Shown: piece by piece, positions 55,068 through 62,477 of the stretch
Position numbering within the stretch: position 1 is the stretch's first letter
Layout of the letters: every line of letters begins with the position of its first letter
Origin: Micromonospora nigra
GTDB taxonomy: Bacteria; Actinomycetota; Actinomycetes; Mycobacteriales; Micromonosporaceae
Reading direction: 5' to 3'
Assembly (NCBI RefSeq): GCF_900091585.1
Contig: NZ_FMHT01000003.1
Span: 2,217,501 to 2,281,500, forward strand
Length of the DNA stretch: 64,000 nt
Translations under genes and position numbers: made by a program
Notes under the pieces: model-generated
The model's input: only the letters and a program-made list of their open reading frames with translations
What the model was told of the DNA's origin: nothing
Databases searched by the model: none

Positions 55068-55399
55068 CGGGCTTGCGCCCCGCGAAGCCGGCCGGCCGGG
55101 ACGGTACGGGTGCGATCGCGTCGTCGGGCGCCGGCGGCGGCCAGCGCGGTGCGTGCCTCGGTGACGCCGTTGGACGCGAGCCGGTAGTAGCGCCGGCGCG
55201 GGCGTCCCTCGGCGTGCTGGTCGATCACCTCCCAGCGGCTCTCGACCCAGCCGGCCGATTCCAGGCGCGACATGATCGGGTAGATGGTCCCCGGCGGGAG
55301 GCCGGTGGAGTCGACGATCTCCAGGCCGTACAGTTCCCGGTCGGGTTCGTGGAGCAGGGCACGCAGCACGAGCTGCACCTGCAACGTCATCCGCAGCAT
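55064..55399 (-). CDS. PadR-family transcriptional regulator
   Basis: The 111-residue protein has the PadR winged helix: LRALLHEPDRELYGLEIVD, GLPPGTIYPIMSRLESAGWV and RRRYYRLASNG. It is of the short PadR-s2 type. The ATG lies 7 nt from a near-perfect palindrome (ACTCTATATAGGGT), so it probably represses its own transcription and that of the membrane gene. Confidence 0.92.
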   Translation of the reverse strand: MLRMTLQVQLVLRALLHEPDRELYGLEIVDSTGLPPGTIYPIMSRLESAGWVESRWEVIDQHAEGRPRRRYYRLASNGVTEARTALAAAGARRRDRTRTVPAGRLRGAQAR

Positions 55400-55405
55400 G
55401 CTCGT

Positions 55406-55419
55406 ACTCTATATAGGGT
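55406..55419 (-). promoter_or_regulatory. PadR operator overlapping a -10 box
   Basis: ACTCTATATAGGGT is a 14-bp palindrome with one imperfect pair. On the minus strand it contains CTATATAG, a good -10 element, ending only about 10 nt before the padR start codon. Transcription would begin at or near the ATG, giving a leaderless mRNA, and bound PadR would block it. Confidence 0.65.
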
Positions 55420-55484
55420 CGAGGGTCGGCACAACGCACCGGTTCCACTTTCCCGGGCCGGGCCGGCCGTCAGGGACGGTGCAC

Positions 55485-56468
55485 TCAGTAACGCTCGCGG
55501 AGCAGTAGCGCGGCCTCCACCGCCCAGTAGGTGAGGATGACCTGCGCGCCGGCCCGCCGGATCGAGGTGAGCGTCTCCAGCATCACCCGCTCCCGGTCCA
55601 CCCAACCGTTCGCGGCGGCGGCCTCGACCATCGCGTACTCGCCGGAGACCTGGTAGGCGGCGACCGGCACGTCGACCGCCGCGCGCACCGCCGACACCAC
55701 GTCGAGGTACGGCAGGGCCGGCTTCACCATCACCATGTCGGCACCCTCGGCGACGTCCAGCTCCACCTCGCGCAGCGACTCCCGCAGGTTCGCCGGATCC
55801 TGCTGGTAGGTGCGCCGGTCGCCGTCCAGCGCCGACTCCACCGCGTCCCGGAACGGCCCGTAGAACGCCGAGGCGTACTTGGCGGCGTACGCCAGCACGG
55901 TCACGTCGGTGTAACCGGCGGCGTCGAGCGCCCGGCGTACCACCCCGACCTGGCCGTCCATCATGCCGGACGGCCCGACCACCCCGACCCCGGCGGCGGC
56001 CTGGGCGACCGCCATCTGCGCGTAGGCGGCCAGCGTGGCGTCGTTGTCGACCTCGCCGCCCGGGGTGAGCACCCCGCAGTGCCCGTGCGAGGTGAACTCG
56101 TCCAGACAGAGATCGCTCATGACCACCGTGGCGTCGCCCACCTCGGCGACCACGTCGCGGATCGCCACGTTCAGGATGCCGTCGGGGTCGACCCCGCCCG
56201 AACCGCACTCGTCACGCGTGGCGGGCACCCCGAACAGCATGATGCCGCCCACGCCGGCCTGGACCGCCTCGACGGCGGCCTTGCGCAGCGAGTCCCGGGA
56301 GTGCTGGAACACTCCGGGCAGCGAGGCGATGGGCCGCGGCCCGGCCAGCCCCTCCTTGACGAACATCGGAACGACCAGTTCGGCCGGATCGACGCGGGTC
56401 TCGGACACCAACCGCCGCATCGCCGCGGTGCGGCGCAGCCGGCGGGGCCGGATCTCGGGGTACGGCAT
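55485..56468 (-). CDS. hemB: delta-aminolevulinic acid dehydratase (porphobilinogen synthase)
   Basis: A 327-residue HemB that joins two aminolevulinate molecules to porphobilinogen. Catalytic lysines are Lys197 (AYAAKYAS) and Lys249 ([12 protein letters not shown]). The metal loop reads [11 protein letters not shown] (121-131): the first and third cysteines of the zinc site are present but the second is Asp123, a form between the zinc and magnesium types. It is the last gene of the rex-hemACDB operon, 13 nt after hemD. Confidence 0.95.
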   Translation of the reverse strand: MPYPEIRPRRLRRTAAMRRLVSETRVDPAELVVPMFVKEGLAGPRPIASLPGVFQHSRDSLRKAAVEAVQAGVGGIMLFGVPATRDECGSGGVDPDGILNVAIRDVVAEVGDATVVMSDLCLDEFTSHGHCGVLTPGGEVDNDATLAAYAQMAVAQAAAGVGVVGPSGMMDGQVGVVRRALDAAGYTDVTVLAYAAKYASAFYGPFRDAVESALDGDRRTYQQDPANLRESLREVELDVAEGADMVMVKPALPYLDVVSAVRAAVDVPVAAYQVSGEYAMVEAAAANGWVDRERVMLETLTSIRRAGAQVILTYWAVEAALLLRERY

Positions 56469-56481
56469 ACGAGCCTCCTGC

Positions 56482-58062
56482 CTAGCGGAACCTCAGGGCG
56501 GTCGGCCCCTGCACCTTCGAGCCCCGGCGCTGCTTCGCCGGCATCGCGGCGAGCTTCTCCCGCAGCTCGACGGCGTAGGCGGCCAGCGCCTCCACCAGAT
56601 CGGGCACCGAGGCGTGCGGCGGCTGCACGTCGACCCGAAGGCCGAACTCCGTCGCGGTCTCCGACGTCTTGGGCCCGATCACTGCAACCACGGTACGAGC
56701 GTGCGGCTTCCCCGCGATACCCACCAGGTTGCGTACTGTCGAGCTGGACGTGAAGAGGACCGCGTCGAATCCGCCGGACTTGATCGCGTCCCGGATCTCG
56801 GCGGGCGGCGGCGCCGCGCGGACCGTCCGGTACGCGGTCACGTCGTCGACCTCCCAGCCGCGCTCGGTCAGGCCGGCGGCAAGGGTCTCCGTGGCGATGT
56901 CGGCGCGCGGCAGCAGCACCCGCCCCACCGGGTCGAGCACCTCGTCGTGCGGCGAGAACTCGGCCAGCAGCCCCTCGGAGGACTGCTCCCCCGACGGGAC
57001 CAGCTCCGGCTGGATGCCGAACGCGCGGACCGCGTCGGCGGTCGCCTCGCCGATGCAGGCGATCTTGACGCCGCCGAAGTGCCGGGCGTCCAGGCCGTGC
57101 TCGGCGAACTTCTCCCAGACCGCGCGGACCGCGTTCACCGAGGTGAAGATCACCCAGGCGTACCGGCCGTCGACCAGGCCCTTCACGGCCCGTTCCATCT
57201 GGGCGGGGGTACGCGGCGGCTCGACCGCGATGGTCGGCACCTCGCACGGGATCGCGCCGTACGCCCGCAGCCGCGCGCTCATCGCCCCGGCCTGCTCCTT
57301 GGTGCGGGGCACGAGCACCTTCCAGCCGTACAGCGGCCGGTTCTCCCACCAGCTCAGCTTGTCCCGCTGGCCGACGCCCGCACCGAGGGTGAGCACCACC
57401 CGGCCGGTGAAGCCGAGCGCCGCCGCGACGAAGGAGTCGACGGTCGACGTGGTCGTGTACTGCGTCTCGCCCGTGCCGTCGCCGGTCACCCCGACACCGG
57501 TGCCGCCGTCGACCCCGGCGGCGAGCAGCCCGTCGCGGATCGCCGCGAGGTCACCGGCGTCCACCGCCAGCGCGAGCGAGCCCCGGCCGACGGCCGAGGC
57601 CAGCGCCTCGAAGTCGAGCGCGCCCACGTCCTCGACGTCGGCGGCGGTCCGTACGCCCGGCAGCGGCACACCCGCGTAGGTGGCCACGCCCTCGGCCTGG
57701 CCGACGCCCGGAACCACCTCGAAGTGCGCGGCGGTCCGCGCCACGGCCTGCACCTCCTTGACCACCGAGTCGTGGCCGAAGGGGTCGCCGGCGACCAGGT
57801 GCACGGCGTTGAGGCCCGCGCGGGCCGCCGAGATGAGCACCTTCGCCACGTCACCCGGTGCGCCCTCCGCCGGGGTGAACTGCGCGTCCTCCCGCGCCTC
57901 GGTGCGCACCGCGTCCAGCAGCGTTTCGGGGACTCCCCGGTCGTAGACCACCTGGTCGGCGTCGACCAGGGCGTCGTGCGCCCGGCGGGTCAGCAGGCCC
58001 GGGTCTCCGGGGCCGGCCCCGACGAACGCGATGCGGCCGACGGGCTTACGGGTGCGGGTCAT
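56482..58062 (-). CDS. hemD: CobA-like/uroporphyrinogen-III synthase fusion (HemD)
   Basis: The 526-residue fusion has an N-terminal uroporphyrinogen methyltransferase-like domain ([14 protein letters not shown] at about 9-22) and a C-terminal HemD domain (about 255-515; [37 protein letters not shown]). The N-part keeps the SAM loop but the TGH and YMG motifs of active SUMT are not seen ([15 protein letters not shown]), so methyltransfer may be lost. HemD makes uroporphyrinogen III from hydroxymethylbilane. The hemC stop overlaps its ATG as ATGA. Such fusions occur in other actinobacteria. Confidence 0.92.
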   Translation of the reverse strand: MTRTRKPVGRIAFVGAGPGDPGLLTRRAHDALVDADQVVYDRGVPETLLDAVRTEAREDAQFTPAEGAPGDVAKVLISAARAGLNAVHLVAGDPFGHDSVVKEVQAVARTAAHFEVVPGVGQAEGVATYAGVPLPGVRTAADVEDVGALDFEALASAVGRGSLALAVDAGDLAAIRDGLLAAGVDGGTGVGVTGDGTGETQYTTTSTVDSFVAAALGFTGRVVLTLGAGVGQRDKLSWWENRPLYGWKVLVPRTKEQAGAMSARLRAYGAIPCEVPTIAVEPPRTPAQMERAVKGLVDGRYAWVIFTSVNAVRAVWEKFAEHGLDARHFGGVKIACIGEATADAVRAFGIQPELVPSGEQSSEGLLAEFSPHDEVLDPVGRVLLPRADIATETLAAGLTERGWEVDDVTAYRTVRAAPPPAEIRDAIKSGGFDAVLFTSSSTVRNLVGIAGKPHARTVVAVIGPKTSETATEFGLRVDVQPPHASVPDLVEALAAYAVELREKLAAMPAKQRRGSKVQGPTALRFR

Positions 58063-59027
58063 TCTGTGCTCCCAATGTGCTGTGTCCCCGGGCCGGTGTG
58101 TCCGTCCTTGCCGAGGATCGAGTCGGCGCCGAGGTCGAGGAGGTCGGCGGCGAGTGCCTTGCCGATCTCCGCCGCGTCGGCGGGCGTTCCGGTGCGGGAC
58201 AGCCGGATGTCGCGGGCGCCGTCCGGGCTGATCACCGCCCCGCGCAGGTAGATCTCATCGCCGTCGTCGCCCTCGGCGAGTTCGGCGTAGGCGGCGACCG
58301 GAGCGGAGCATCCGGCCTCCAGGGTGGCCAGCAGCGCCCGTTCCGCGGTGACCGCGGCGCGGGTCGGTGCGTGGTCGAGTGCGGCGAGCAGCTCGACCAG
58401 GTCCGGGTCGTCGGTCCGGCACTCCACCGCCAGCGCCCCCTGGGCGGGCGCGGGCAGCATCAGCATCGGATCCAGCGTCTCGGTGATCACGTCGGTGCGG
58501 CCGAGCCGGGCCAGTCCGGCCCGGGCCAGCACGACGGCGTCCAGGTCGGCCTCCGGGCCGAGCACCCGCGCGAGCCGGGTGTCGACGTTGCCCCGGATGG
58601 GGGTGACCTCCAGCTGCATGCCGAGCGCGTGCAGCTGGGCGATCCGGCGCAGGGCGCCGGTGCCCACGTTCGCCCCGGAGGCGAGTTCGGTGAGCGTACG
58701 GCCGTGCCGGGCGACCAGCGCGTCGCGCGGGTCCTGCCGGGGTGGCACGGCCGCGATGTGCAGCCCGGCCGCCGGGGCGGTGGGCAGATCCTTGTACGAG
58801 TGGACGGCGAAGTCGATCGTGCCGGCCACCAGCGCGTCGCGCAGCGCGGAGACGAAGACGCCCACGCCGAGGCGATGCACCGGGGCGCTGGAGCGGTCAC
58901 CGGCGGTGACCACCTCCACCAGCTCGACGGGCCGGCCGGTGGCCGTGGTGAGTGCCTCGGCGACCTGCCCGGACTGGGCCATCGCCAGCTTGCTGCCCCG
59001 GGTGCCGAGGCGCAGAGGGGTGGTCAT
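58059..59027 (-). CDS. hemC: porphobilinogen deaminase (hydroxymethylbilane synthase)
   Basis: The 322-residue enzyme polymerises four porphobilinogens. It has LGTRGSKLAMAQS (7-19), VHSYKDLPT with the catalytic Asp region, RRIAQL and RGNVDTRL for binding, and LEAGCSAP with the dipyrromethane cofactor Cys240. Its ATG overlaps the hemA stop as ATGA. Confidence 0.96.
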   Translation of the reverse strand: MTTPLRLGTRGSKLAMAQSGQVAEALTTATGRPVELVEVVTAGDRSSAPVHRLGVGVFVSALRDALVAGTIDFAVHSYKDLPTAPAAGLHIAAVPPRQDPRDALVARHGRTLTELASGANVGTGALRRIAQLHALGMQLEVTPIRGNVDTRLARVLGPEADLDAVVLARAGLARLGRTDVITETLDPMLMLPAPAQGALAVECRTDDPDLVELLAALDHAPTRAAVTAERALLATLEAGCSAPVAAYAELAEGDDGDEIYLRGAVISPDGARDIRLSRTGTPADAAEIGKALAADLLDLGADSILGKDGHTGPGTQHIGSTE

Positions 59028-60415
59028 CGCTCACCTCCGGTGGGTGGGACGTCGACCGCCCCGAACGACTGGGACAGGTCGGCCCCGCCGGCCGGGCCCG
59101 GGTCGGGCTCGACCACGTCGGGAACGCTGTCGACCGGGGACGTCTGCGGCACCTGGAGGTCGAACAGCTCCCGCAGCAGGGCCGCGTACTGGTCGCCGCC
59201 GGGTTCCGCGGCGAGCTGCCGGACCCGCACGGTGGGCTGGTGCAGCAGTCGCTGCACCACCCGGTGGACCGTCCGGGCCACCTCGGCGCGCTGGTCGTCG
59301 TCGAGGTCGGGGCGGCGCTGGGCGAGCCGGCGCAGCTCGGCGGTGACCACGTCGTCGGCGCGTCCGCGCAGGGCGGCCACGGTGGGTGCCACGTCGGCAC
59401 CGCGCAGCCAGCTGAGGAAGCTGTCGACCTCGGCGACCACGATCCGCTCCACGGCGGCGGCGTCCGTGGCGGCCGGGCCACCGGCGAGCACCGCGGCCAT
59501 CCGGTCGATGTCGACCACCTCGACGCCGGGCAGCTCGGCGACGCCCGCCCCGACGTCACGCGGGACGGCCAGGTCGAGCAGCACCAGCGGCCCCCGGGCC
59601 GGGTCGCGCCCGGCCAGCGCCCGGGCGACCACCTCCCGGGTGAGGACCGGCTCGGTGGCGGCCGTCGCGGCCACCACGACGTCCACCCCGGCGAGGGTGA
59701 CGGGCAGGTCGGCCAGGGGGGCGGAGTTGGCGCCGTACGACTCGGCGAGCCGCACGGCCCGGTCGGTGCCCCGGTTGGAGACGGTGACCGGGCCGGCGCC
59801 GAGCCGGGACAGCGTGGCCACTCCCAGCGAGCCCATCGCCCCGGCCCCGACGACGAGGGCGGGCCGCCCGGCCAGGTCGCCGTCGAGGTGGCCGGCGGCC
59901 AGCTCCAGCGCGGCGGTGACGACGCTCTGGCCGGCACGGTCGATGCCGGTCTCGGCGTGCGCCCGCTTGCCCACCCGCAGCGCCTGCTGCATCAGCTCGT
60001 GCAGCAGCCGGCCGGCGGTGTCGGCGCCGGTGGCCCAGTGGTAGGCGTCGCGGAGCTGGCCGAGGATCTGCGCCTCGCCGACCACCATCGAGTCCAGCCC
60101 GGCGGCCACCCGGAACACGTGGTCGACGGCGGCGGCGTCGAAGTGCACGTAGAGGTGGTTGGCGAGGGCTGCCGGCTGGCAGCCGGCCTGCTCGGCGAGC
60201 ACCGCGCAGATGTCACCGAGGCCGCCGTGGAAACCGGACACGGCGGCGTAGACCTCCACCCGGTTGCAGGTGGAGACGAGCACGGCCTCGCTCACGTACG
60301 GCTGGGCCACCAGGCGGTCCAGGATGCGGGTGAGGTCGGCGGGGGCCACCGCCAGCTGCTCCAGGGTGGCGACCGGAGCGGTGCGGTAGGACGCGCCGAC
60401 GACGAGCAGTTTCAC
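59024..60415 (-). CDS. hemA: glutamyl-tRNA reductase
   Basis: The 463-residue enzyme makes glutamate-1-semialdehyde from glutamyl-tRNA, the first committed step of C5-pathway haem synthesis. Cys50 in STCNRVEVY is the nucleophile; VVGAGAMGSLGV (about 187-198) binds NADPH; the C-terminal dimer helix carries EVARTVHRVVQRLLHQPT. GTG 60415 overlaps the rex stop as GTGA. Confidence 0.96.
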   Translation of the reverse strand: MKLLVVGASYRTAPVATLEQLAVAPADLTRILDRLVAQPYVSEAVLVSTCNRVEVYAAVSGFHGGLGDICAVLAEQAGCQPAALANHLYVHFDAAAVDHVFRVAAGLDSMVVGEAQILGQLRDAYHWATGADTAGRLLHELMQQALRVGKRAHAETGIDRAGQSVVTAALELAAGHLDGDLAGRPALVVGAGAMGSLGVATLSRLGAGPVTVSNRGTDRAVRLAESYGANSAPLADLPVTLAGVDVVVAATAATEPVLTREVVARALAGRDPARGPLVLLDLAVPRDVGAGVAELPGVEVVDIDRMAAVLAGGPAATDAAAVERIVVAEVDSFLSWLRGADVAPTVAALRGRADDVVTAELRRLAQRRPDLDDDQRAEVARTVHRVVQRLLHQPTVRVRQLAAEPGGDQYAALLRELFDLQVPQTSPVDSVPDVVEPDPGPAGGADLSQSFGAVDVPPTGGER

Positions 60416-61182
60416 GTGCCGATCGCCTCCTGGGGGTCGGTGGCCGCGAGGCCGCCGGGCAGCGCGGTGAGGGCGGACCCGCCGGTGGCGGGCAGCGCGG
60501 TCAGGGAGGCCTTACGGTGCTCGTGGAACGACAGGATCTGCAACTCGATGGCGAGGTCGACCTTGCGCACGTCGACGCCCTCCGGGACCGAGAGGACGCA
60601 CGGGGCGAAGTTCAGGATGCTCGTCACCCCGACCGCGACGAGCTGGTCGGCGACCCGCTGGGCGGCTGCGGCGGGGGTCGCGATCACCCCGATGGCGATG
60701 GCCTCCTCGGCGGCGACCCGGGGCAGCTCGTCGACGTGCCGCACGACCAGGCCGCCGATCTCCTCGCCGACCCGGTCGGGGTCGGCGTCGAGCAGCGCGG
60801 CGATCCGGAAGCCACGGCTGGCGAAGCCGTCGTAGCCGGCGAGGGCGTGACCCAGGTTACCCACGCCCACCAGGGCCACCGCGCGGCGCTGGGTGAGCCC
60901 GAGCACGTACTCGATCTGGTCGACCAGCAGGGCCACGTCGTAGCCGACGCCGCGGGTGCCGTACGAGCCGAGGTGGGACAGGTCCTTGCGGAGCTTGGCG
61001 GAGTTGACCCCGGCGGCGCTGGCCAGCCCCTCGCTGGAGACTGTCTCGTGCCCGCTCTCGGCCAGGTTGTGCAGGGCGCGGAGGTATTCCGGGAGCCGTG
61101 CGACGGTCGCCTCGGGAAGGTCCGGGAGCGCCGGTACGGCACCGGCGCGACCGGGCGCGCCTGGGTGACGGTGCTGACTCAT
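60412..61182 (-). CDS. rex: redox-sensing transcriptional repressor Rex
   Basis: A 256-residue Rex: N-terminal winged helix (RLPEYLRALHNLAESG, GVNSAKLRKDLSHLGSYGTRG) and a Rossmann domain with VALVGVGNLGHALAGY that reads the NADH/NAD+ ratio. A ~40-residue Ala/Thr tail is nonconserved. The start ATG 61182 gives MSQHRHPG. It leads the rex-hemACDB operon as in Streptomyces and should repress it when NADH is low. A Rex operator lies in its own promoter. Confidence 0.95.
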   Translation of the reverse strand: MSQHRHPGAPGRAGAVPALPDLPEATVARLPEYLRALHNLAESGHETVSSEGLASAAGVNSAKLRKDLSHLGSYGTRGVGYDVALLVDQIEYVLGLTQRRAVALVGVGNLGHALAGYDGFASRGFRIAALLDADPDRVGEEIGGLVVRHVDELPRVAAEEAIAIGVIATPAAAAQRVADQLVAVGVTSILNFAPCVLSVPEGVDVRKVDLAIELQILSFHEHRKASLTALPATGGSALTALPGGLAATDPQEAIGT

Positions 61183-61550
61183 GAGACTCCGTGGAGTGCG
61201 ATCCTCGACCAACTCCGTCGGCCGGCCGTTTCGGGACTCCCGCTGGCGACCGAGATTGCCGGCTGTGCTAGCAGGGCGCGTCGAAACTACACAGTAGGCG
61301 CTTGTGAAGACGTGCACAAATCGCGATCTTGTAGGCACGCGCCGCGCCTCCACCTGCCCTCCATTCCGCAAGATCGATCGGTGAGCCTCGCGTCACCGCC
61401 CGTGCGATTATTGCCCAATCCCGACTTCTCTGACCAATCACACGCGCGCCGCCGCGTACTCCGACACGCTTCGAGCATGGCGTTATCGGCCCCGGAACGC
61501 CATTCCCGATCGTGCCAACCTCATCATCGGCACGACGGCGGGCGGAACGG
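61183..61550. other. rex promoter region and HAD gene downstream region
   Basis: These 368 nt hold the Rex operator/promoter (61291-61319) and a ~110-nt rex leader. Further right, CGATCTTG (61324-61331) and CAAGATCG (61369-61376) form an inverted repeat. Near the HAD stop a TCGTGCC/GGCACGA hairpin may be its weak terminator. No coding gene is visible. Confidence 0.55.
61291..61319 (-). promoter_or_regulatory. rex promoter with Rex operator over the -35 box
   Basis: TTGTGCACGTCTTCACAA (minus strand, 61319-61302) matches the Rex operator pattern TTGTGN8CACAA. The -35 TTGTGC (61319-61314) and -10 TACTGT (61296-61291) are 17 nt apart, so the operator covers the -35. Rex should repress its own operon. 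Confidence 0.8.
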
Positions 61551-62201
61551 TCAGGGCAGGGTGGTGGCGAGGGTCACCGCCGCCGCGAGGGTGTCGGCCA
61601 CCGGGTGGCCGGAGGCGCGCAGCCGGTCGGGGTCGGTGAAGCCGCCGGTGTACAGCACCACCCGGCCGCCCACCGACAGCGCCGCGTCGGCGTCGTCCAG
61701 CGAATCGCCGATCAGCACCACCTCCCGGCCCGGCACCCCCAGCTCGGTCAGGTGCCGGCGCAGCGACTCGGCCTTGCGACCGCCGCCCACCTGGGCCCGC
61801 AGGCCGTCCATCCGGGTGAAGCGCCCGGCGAGGCCGTACGTGTGCACGGCGGGCACCAGCTCGTCGTGGAACCACATGGACAGCAGCGACTGGGTGCCCG
61901 GCCAGGCCTCCATCGCGACCGCCGCGTCGTGCGCGAGCTCACACGTGGTCAGGCCGGTCCGGTACGCGTCGTGGAAGATCCGGTCCAGCCGGCCGAACGC
62001 CTCGTCGTCGACCGCACGGCCGAGCACCTCGGCGTAGTAGTCGGCGATCGGCCGACGGAACCGCACCCGGTGCTCGTCGGGGGTCACCGTGGGCCCGCCG
62101 ACGCTGGCGAAGGCCGCATTGGTGGCGGTCACCACCAGACTGAGATCGTTCAGGAGAGTCCCGTTCCAGTCCCACACCAGGTGGGGTCGCACAGGGGTCA
62201 T
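61551..62201 (-). CDS. HAD-superfamily hydrolase
   Basis: The 216-residue protein has motif I DWNGT (Asp11, Asn13), motif III region GGGRKAESL and motif IV VLIGDSLDDADAA. Asn13 replaces the general-acid Asp of most HAD phosphatases. Size and cap position fit the phosphoglycolate phosphatase group. It is 24 nt after the glutaredoxin-like gene, probably one operon with the acyl-CoA ligase. Confidence 0.88.
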   Translation of the reverse strand: MTPVRPHLVWDWNGTLLNDLSLVVTATNAAFASVGGPTVTPDEHRVRFRRPIADYYAEVLGRAVDDEAFGRLDRIFHDAYRTGLTTCELAHDAAVAMEAWPGTQSLLSMWFHDELVPAVHTYGLAGRFTRMDGLRAQVGGGRKAESLRRHLTELGVPGREVVLIGDSLDDADAALSVGGRVVLYTGGFTDPDRLRASGHPVADTLAAAVTLATTLP

Positions 62202-62225
62202 GCCCGCACCCTACCGACGCGGGCG

Positions 62226-62477
62226 CTACAGCTGGGGGGTCGTGAGGTCCCGCAGCAGCCGTTCCTCCTCCACCCGCCAGTAGCCGTGCTCCTTGCCGTC
62301 GAGCAACGTCACCGGCAGCCGGTCGCCGTACTCGCGTTCCAGCTCCACGTCCTCGCTGACGTCCTTCTCGATCCACCGGTCGCCGGTGACCGCGACCACC
62401 CGGTCGAGGGCCGCCTTGGCGTCCTCGCACAGGTGACAGCCGGGCCGGGTGATCAGGGTGAGTCGGGGCTCACGCAT
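62226..62477 (-). CDS. glutaredoxin-like thiol-disulfide protein
   Basis: The 83-residue thioredoxin-fold protein has TRPGCHLCEDAK with a CxxC (14-17) and the cis-Pro segment DRLPVTLLDGKE. This is the short glutaredoxin-like (DUF836) type found in actinobacteria. The ATG at 62477 overlaps the upstream ligase by 8 nt. Confidence 0.9.
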   Translation of the reverse strand: MREPRLTLITRPGCHLCEDAKAALDRVVAVTGDRWIEKDVSEDVELEREYGDRLPVTLLDGKEHGYWRVEEERLLRDLTTPQL

